Notes under the pieces: generated by a model
The model's database searches: none
What the model was told of the DNA's origin: nothing
The model's input: only the letters and a program-made list of their open reading frames with translations
Part shown: positions 5,414 through 5,670 of the stretch, one piece after another
Layout: every line of letters starts with the position of its first letter
Position numbering within the stretch: the stretch's first letter is position 1
Translations under genes and position numbers: made by a program
Assembly (NCBI GenBank): GCA_003156235.1
Contig: PMGP01000125.1
Location: forward strand, 1-5,670
Direction: 5' to 3'
DNA: 5,670 nucleotides
Source of the DNA: Acidobacteriaceae bacterium
Lineage (GTDB): Bacteria > Acidobacteriota > Terriglobia > Terriglobales > Acidobacteriaceae

Positions 5414-5670
5414 ATGTTCATCTGGGATGAGACCAAGAGGCGGTCCAATCTGTTGAAGCATGGACTCGACTTCAAAGACGCTCATCTTGTTTACGACAAC
5501 CCTGAGAAATGCACTTACGAGAGCAGCCGACAGGGCGAACGCCGCTGGATGGACATTGCCGTGGCTGTTATTCATGGAAGGCTTTTAGAGTATTTTTCCA
5601 GATGGTGTAGAGTGCGGCGTGGACTAGGAGGTCCACGCAACAGACGGCCGGGAGGCCGGCGCTACAGGTT
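5414..5670 (+). CDS. brnT: BrnT-family toxin, C-terminus apparently disrupted by repeat sequence; open at the window edge
   Basis: From the ATG at 5414 the first ~59 residues read as BrnT (DUF497), the ribonuclease toxin of BrnT/BrnA modules. MFIWDETKRRSNLLKHGLDF (1-20) is the family's signature opening (M-F-x-W-D-x-x-K-x-x-x-N-x-x-K-H-G-x-x-F). DAHLVYDNP (22-30) and GERRW (41-45) follow, ending near HGRLLE (54-59). Family members normally continue with a beta-strand and an ISAR-like C-terminal helix, about 85-95 residues in all. Here residues from about 60 on are rich in Arg and Gly and are encoded by palindromic repeats. The frame stays open to the window end, so the final stop is unseen. 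An in-frame stop directly upstream (5408-5410) fixes the start. No Shine-Dalgarno is visible. BrnA would be expected downstream, outside the window. A functional toxin is doubtful. Confidence 0.7.
   Translation, partial: MFIWDETKRRSNLLKHGLDFKDAHLVYDNPEKCTYESSRQGERRWMDIAVAVIHGRLLEYFSRWCRVRRGLGGPRNRRPGGRRYR
5617..5638. repeat. GCGTGGAC / GTCCACGC hairpin in the BrnT 3' region
   Basis: Perfect 8-base arms (5617-5624 and 5631-5638) flank the 6-base loop TAGGAG. It lies exactly where BrnT similarity has been lost and is followed 6 bases later by a second hairpin, suggesting a composite REP-like intergenic repeat. Confidence 0.6.
5645..5658. repeat. CGGCC-GGGA-GGCCG hairpin, part of the same repeat
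   Basis: Five-base arms close a 4-base loop, followed by GGCGCTACAGG towards the edge. Strings of the GGCCGGGAGGCCGGC kind are familiar to me as dispersed repeats in GC-rich soil bacteria, though this is recalled and not checked. The element probably continues past the window. Confidence 0.5.

Noticed and set aside
5390..5575. A 61-codon reverse ORF
   Set aside because: Antisense to the BrnT-family gene, which has clear family sequence on the forward strand.
1..5670. CRISPR array, tRNA, rRNA or riboswitch
   Set aside because: No regularly spaced direct repeats, cloverleaf or known RNA motif was seen on either strand; the repeats present are isolated hairpins.

Overview
This window reads as a bacterial chromosomal segment of moderately high GC, with five recognisable protein genes and several non-coding repeat structures. 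The best guess for the host is an acidobacterium (Acidobacteriota, class Terriglobia). That rests on the protein mix and on intergenic GGGCTAAAGCCC hairpins, which I associate with those genomes from memory. No marker gene in the window settles it.

Layout. Positions 1-254 hold no convincing complete gene; a short divergent reading frame may run off the left edge. At 255-950 (+) is a DJ-1/PfpI-superfamily protein of the Hsp31/glyoxalase III type. It converges on an aldehyde dehydrogenase of the succinate-semialdehyde (Sad/YneI) group at 1045-2430 (-), and a 23-bp-stem hairpin (966-1015) between them probably terminates both. The dehydrogenase is divergent from a zinc alcohol/aldehyde reductase of the YahK/cinnamyl-alcohol type (2703-3752, +) across a 272-bp control region. 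The reductase is followed on the same strand by a CurA-type NADPH-dependent medium-chain reductase (3930-4964). These two are separated by a roughly 131-bp MITE-like element with 18-bp imperfect terminal inverted repeats and TA on both sides; its left end supplies the last base of the reductase's stop codon.

From 4965 on the region looks eroded. There is a ribosome binding site and 11-codon frame resembling the start of a haloperoxidase-type alpha/beta hydrolase, then small inverted repeats. Next come a possible 58-residue glycine-rich membrane protein (5214-5390, -) and, divergent from it, a BrnT-family toxin (from 5414, +). The expected C-terminal part of BrnT is replaced by palindromic repeat sequence that continues to the window edge.

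Together the four intact enzymes form a plausible carbonyl-detoxification island. The PfpI/Hsp31-type protein could handle glyoxals or glycated targets, the aldehyde dehydrogenase oxidises aldehydes to acids, the YahK-type enzyme reduces aldehydes to alcohols, and the CurA-type enzyme reduces activated C=C bonds next to carbonyls. All functions are inferred from family motifs. I found no convincing wholly new system. The most interesting items are the MITE in the stop codon, the hint that it split a formerly overlapping gene pair, and the BrnT gene disrupted by repeats.
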